Shown here: piece by piece, positions 5,562 to 7,505 of the stretch
Position numbering within the stretch: position 1 is the stretch's first letter
Layout of the letters: every line of letters begins with the position of its first letter
Origin: Gammaproteobacteria bacterium
Lineage (GTDB): Bacteria; Pseudomonadota; Gammaproteobacteria; Natronospirales; REEB76
NCBI GenBank assembly: GCA_027317045.1
Contig: DAHVFI010000347.1
Coordinates: 1 to 7,505 of the forward strand
Length of the DNA: 7,505 bases
Reading direction: 5' to 3'
Translations under genes and position numbers: made by a program
Notes under the pieces: generated by a model
The model's database searches: none
Seen by the model: only the letters and a program-made list of their open reading frames with translations
Told to the model about the DNA's origin: nothing

Positions 5562-6944
5562 TCAATCGCCGAGCACCAGATAGAAAATCTGGTCATTGCG
5601 GCGCACCCGCAGCGCCACCGCACCGTGGGTCTGGCCCAGGACTTTGCGGAATTCCGCCACACTGGCCACCGCTGCACGGTTCACGGCGGTAATCACATCG
5701 CCCTGACGCAGGCCGGCCATATAGGCCTCGCTGTTGGGATCCACGCCGGTCACCAGCACGCCTTTCACCTGGCCGTAGAGCGGCGAGCTCTCGTTCAGGT
5801 TGCTGACGGTGATACCGCGCAACTGCGGATGTGCGGTGGAAGCCACCTGCTCGCTTTGGGTGTTGCCGATGGTCGCGTGGATGGTGATGCGGCGGCCGTT
5901 GCGGATCACGCCCAGAGTCAATTTGGTGCCCACGCGCATGACACCGATGCTGTTGCTCAGGTCGGCGGCGCTGGTCACCGGATTGCCGTTGATGCTCACG
6001 ATCACGTCATTGGATTTGATGCCGGCTTTTTGGGCCGCGGAACCGGGTACCACCTGGTTGACCACGGCACCCTGGTCCTGGGGAAGCTTGAGAGCCTGGG
6101 CCAGTTCCGGCGTCAGGGACTGAACCTGCACACCCAGCATGCCGCGCTCCACCTTGCCGTACTTGATGAGCTGGCCCATCACGTCCCGGGCCATGTTGAT
6201 GGGGATGGCAAAACCGATGCCGATGTTGCCGCCGCCGCCGCCGCTGGTGACGATCATGGTGTTGATGCCCACCAGCTGGCCTTCCAGATTCACCAGCGCG
6301 CCGCCGGAGTTGCCCGGGTTGATGGAAGCATCGGTCTGGATGAAATCCGAATACTTGCCGTCCTGCACCTGGGTGCGGCCCTTGGCGCTGACGATGCCGG
6401 CGGTGACCGTGTGGTTCAGGCCGAAGGGGTTGCCGATGGCGATCACGAAATCGCCCACTTGCAAGCTGTCGGAATTACCCAGCGGAATCTGGGTGAGGCC
6501 CTTGGCATCGATCTGCAGCACCGCGATGTCGGTGTCCGGATCGCGGCCGATGACCTTGGCCTTGAAGCTGCGGTTGTCGTAGAGCGTCACGGTGATCTTG
6601 TCGGCGTTTTCGATGACGTGATTGTTGGTGAGGATGTAGCCCTTGGCGGCATCCACGATCACGCCCGAGCCCAGCGCCTGGAAATTACGCTCGATCGGCT
6701 GGTTGGGCATGCCGAAGAACTGCTGGAAAAACGGGTCGTTGAAAAACGGGCTCTGCTGCATCGTCACATGACCGCTGGTGGAGATGTTGACCACCGCCGG
6801 CGACACCCGTTTGATGATCGGCGCCAACGTCGGCACCGGTTGGCCTTGCACAAACGGCGGCGGCATATGGGCGGAAGCCGCCCACGGACTGACAAACAGC
6901 AACGCGGCACACACGGCGCCGGTGAAAATCGTCGGACGTTTCAT
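5562..6944 (-). CDS. degQ: Periplasmic serine endoprotease, DegQ/DegP (Do/HtrA) family
   Basis: An envelope quality-control protease and chaperone that degrades misfolded periplasmic and outer-membrane proteins. The 460-aa product has a signal peptide (1-25, ending ASA before HMPP). The trypsin-like domain carries the full triad: H109 in TNNHV, D139 in DTDIAVL and S213 in GNSGG. Two PDZ domains follow: about 267-356, starting RGMLGVQVQ, and about 374-458, starting LRGITVSNL. The length and short LA loop (FFNDPFFQQFFGMPNQP) resemble DegQ (455 aa) more than DegP (474 aa). A five-glycine tract (235-239) enlarges the L2 loop beside the specificity pocket. I chose ATG at 6944 because AGAGGG lies 6 nt upstream and the signal peptide begins there; the frame continues to 7046 without signal-like sequence. 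A sigma-E-like promoter lies upstream and a strong terminator downstream, so it looks like a single-gene unit. Confidence 0.96.
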   Translation of the reverse strand: MKRPTIFTGAVCAALLFVSPWAASAHMPPPFVQGQPVPTLAPIIKRVSPAVVNISTSGHVTMQQSPFFNDPFFQQFFGMPNQPIERNFQALGSGVIVDAAKGYILTNNHVIENADKITVTLYDNRSFKAKVIGRDPDTDIAVLQIDAKGLTQIPLGNSDSLQVGDFVIAIGNPFGLNHTVTAGIVSAKGRTQVQDGKYSDFIQTDASINPGNSGGALVNLEGQLVGINTMIVTSGGGGGNIGIGFAIPINMARDVMGQLIKYGKVERGMLGVQVQSLTPELAQALKLPQDQGAVVNQVVPGSAAQKAGIKSNDVIVSINGNPVTSAADLSNSIGVMRVGTKLTLGVIRNGRRITIHATIGNTQSEQVASTAHPQLRGITVSNLNESSPLYGQVKGVLVTGVDPNSEAYMAGLRQGDVITAVNRAAVASVAEFRKVLGQTHGAVALRVRRNDQIFYLVLGD

Positions 6945-6950
6945 GATGAT

Positions 6951-6956
6951 CCCTCT
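6951..6956 (-). promoter_or_regulatory. Ribosome binding site fixing the degQ start
   Basis: AGAGGG on the minus strand lies 6 nt before the ATG at 6944. It decides this start over the longer open frame reaching 7046, whose extra 34 residues carry no export signal. Confidence 0.75.
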
Positions 6957-7016
6957 AGAGAGTTGACGGATGCTGGGACGGCCGCTGTCCACGGCCTGAC
7001 CTGTTTCTAAAATTTC

Positions 7017-7044
7017 TGCGATGCACACACCCCGGATGAAGTTC
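7017..7044 (-). promoter_or_regulatory. Second, weak sigma-E-like promoter candidate for degQ
   Basis: GAACTT (7044-7039) is followed after 17 bp by TCGCA (7021-7017), a three-of-five match to TCTGA. It would give a leader of about 65 nt, a more usual length than the upstream candidate gives. The -10 is poor, so this is a secondary possibility. Confidence 0.2.
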
Positions 7045-7142
7045 ATTCAGCAGCGGATATGCGCTTACTCAACGCGGGGCGCCGTCGCCTGCACCCTGAT
7101 GGCGGCAACCGGACGAAATGCGGGCGAACACGCGGCCTAGTT

Positions 7143-7170
7143 ACAGACCCGAAACTATAAACGAAGTTCC
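7143..7170 (-). promoter_or_regulatory. Putative sigma-E (RpoE) promoter for degQ
   Basis: Read on the minus strand, GGAACTT (7170-7164) is followed by exactly 16 bp and then TCTGT (7147-7143). The classical E. coli sigma-E consensus, as at degP, is GAACTT, 16 bp, TCTGA. The -35 and spacer length match fully and the -10 differs at one base. The spacer is AT-rich in its centre. Control of a periplasmic protease by the envelope-stress sigma factor fits known biology. The weakness is a leader of about 190 nt. Confidence 0.55.
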
Positions 7171-7228
7171 CGCTGTCCACGGCGGATATCGGCGGCGCAG
7201 GCGCGAAGCTGCGGACGCAATCCCGGGC

Positions 7229-7274
7229 CGGAACTTCCCGTGCGCAGGACGCGCAACGGGAAGTCCGGGCCGGA
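7229..7274 (-). repeat. Imperfect inverted repeat downstream of the small heat-shock gene
   Basis: CCGGAACTTCCCGTGCGC (starting 7228) and GCGCAACGGGAAGTCCGG (ending 7273) pair over 17 positions with one bulged A on each side and an AGGAC loop. No T-run follows on the minus strand. It could be a rho-independent-like end or an RNA-stabilising 3' structure for the gene that stops at 7279. Confidence 0.5.
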
Positions 7275-7278
7275 CGGT

Positions 7279-7505
7279 TCAGGAGGCCTTTACCGTGATG
7301 CGGCGCGGCTGGGCTTTCTCATGCTTGGGGATGCTGATTTCCAGCACCCCGTGGTTGCCGCGGGCGCTGACGCCCTCGGCATCGGCGGTGTCCGGCAGCG
7401 TGAAGCGGCGGAAAAACTGGCCGCTGACACGCTCCACCCGGCGATAGCCGTCGTGCTCCTCGCGGGCTTCGCTCTGGCGCTCGCCCTTGAGGGTCAGGAT
7501 GCCGT
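7279..7505 (-). CDS. Small heat-shock protein, Hsp20/alpha-crystallin family (5' end outside window)
   Basis: An ATP-independent holdase of the cytoplasm that binds unfolding proteins and passes them to DnaK and ClpB. The last 74 residues and the TGA stop (7281-7279) are visible; the frame runs off the right edge, so about half of a typical 140-160 aa protein is missing. The visible part opens with GILTLKGER, typical of a middle strand of the alpha-crystallin domain. It continues through GYRRVERVSGQFFRRFTLPD, with the usual phenylalanine-arginine stretch, to GVLEISIPK, the domain-ending signature (family form GVLxIxxPK). RRITV near the C terminus supplies the I-x-V anchor used in oligomer assembly. 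The gene precedes degQ on the same strand, 334 bp away, so stress functions are grouped here. Confidence 0.93.
   Translation of the reverse strand, partial: GILTLKGERQSEAREEHDGYRRVERVSGQFFRRFTLPDTADAEGVSARGNHGVLEISIPKHEKAQPRRITVKAS

Larger units (their letters stand above)
6982..7183. repeat. 14-bp direct repeat flanking the degQ leader
   Basis: CCGCTGTCCACGGC is present without mismatch at 6982-6995 and 7170-7183, starts 188 bp apart. The left copy lies within a small hairpin (GGCCG with CGGCC, 6980-6996). The right copy shares one base with the -35 element of the sigma-E-like promoter. Confidence 0.6.
6945..7278 (-). promoter_or_regulatory. 334-bp intergenic control region upstream of degQ
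   Basis: I find no gene here. On the minus strand it holds, in reading order, an imperfect hairpin after the small heat-shock gene (7229-7274), a sigma-E-like promoter (7170-7143), a second, weaker GAACTT element (7044-7039), and the degQ ribosome site AGAGGG (6956-6951). The 14-bp sequence CCGCTGTCCACGGC occurs twice, at 6982-6995 and 7170-7183. If the better promoter is used, the degQ leader would be about 190 nt long. Confidence 0.55.

Noticed and set aside
5310..7010. Long plus-strand open frame of 566 codons
   Set aside because: It lies opposite degQ, has His/Asp/Ala-rich shadow composition, crosses the degQ terminator, and shows no domain. The minus strand carries a complete protease with its triad.
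6945..7046. N-terminal extension of degQ to 7046
   Set aside because: The 34 extra residues precede a standard signal peptide and would mask it.
7230..7236. GGAACTT on the plus strand as another sigma-E box
   Set aside because: It points away from degQ, toward the 3' end of the small heat-shock gene, and is part of the hairpin stem.
1..7505. Search for CRISPR arrays, tRNA or rRNA genes, insertion sequences and attachment sites
   Set aside because: No regularly spaced repeats, no cloverleaf or CCA-ended genes, no transposase or integrase motifs and no target-site duplications were seen.

Overview
This is a GC-rich chromosomal window that reads as gammaproteobacterial housekeeping and stress-response DNA. 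The evidence is the protein families present: a Slt70-type murein transglycosylase next to a complex I NDUFA9-like epimerase, a Sad-type succinate-semialdehyde dehydrogenase, a DUF2914 protein and a DegQ-type periplasmic protease. A CCCTCTCCC-type intergenic hairpin, a kind common in proteobacterial genomes, fits as well. I cannot name the genus. There is no transposase, integrase, tRNA, rRNA or CRISPR array.

Layout. At the left end (1-630, minus) is the N-terminal two thirds of an NDUFA9-family NAD(P)-binding protein. It lies downstream of slt (795-2786, minus); the 164-bp gap between them holds two adjacent perfect hairpins. A 108-bp divergent spacer separates slt from the only plus-strand gene, an aldehyde dehydrogenase (2895-4259). 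That gene ends in a strong, nearly symmetric terminator that overlaps its stop codon. Facing it are two minus-strand genes for exported proteins rich in Pro, Ala and Thr: an 82-aa low-complexity protein (4313-4561, GTG start) and a DUF2914 protein (4719-5324). A CCCTCTCCC-type hairpin lies between these two. Further right is degQ (5562-6944, minus), with a textbook rho-independent terminator and a 334-bp upstream region. That region carries a good match to a sigma-E promoter and a 14-bp direct repeat. The window closes with the C-terminal half of a small heat-shock protein (7279-7505, minus).

How the genes relate. Most of the window concerns the cell envelope or protein quality control. Slt cuts peptidoglycan, DegQ degrades or refolds misfolded periplasmic proteins, Hsp20 holds unfolding proteins in the cytoplasm, and the two Pro/Ala/Thr-rich proteins carry export signals. 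The dehydrogenase is metabolic (4-aminobutyrate or other semialdehyde oxidation) and appears to be its own transcription unit.

Novelty. I see no clear new multi-gene system. The least explained part is the pair of exported low-complexity proteins that share His-Lys-containing tail motifs. Next come the control region of degQ and the alternative hairpins between slt and the epimerase gene.
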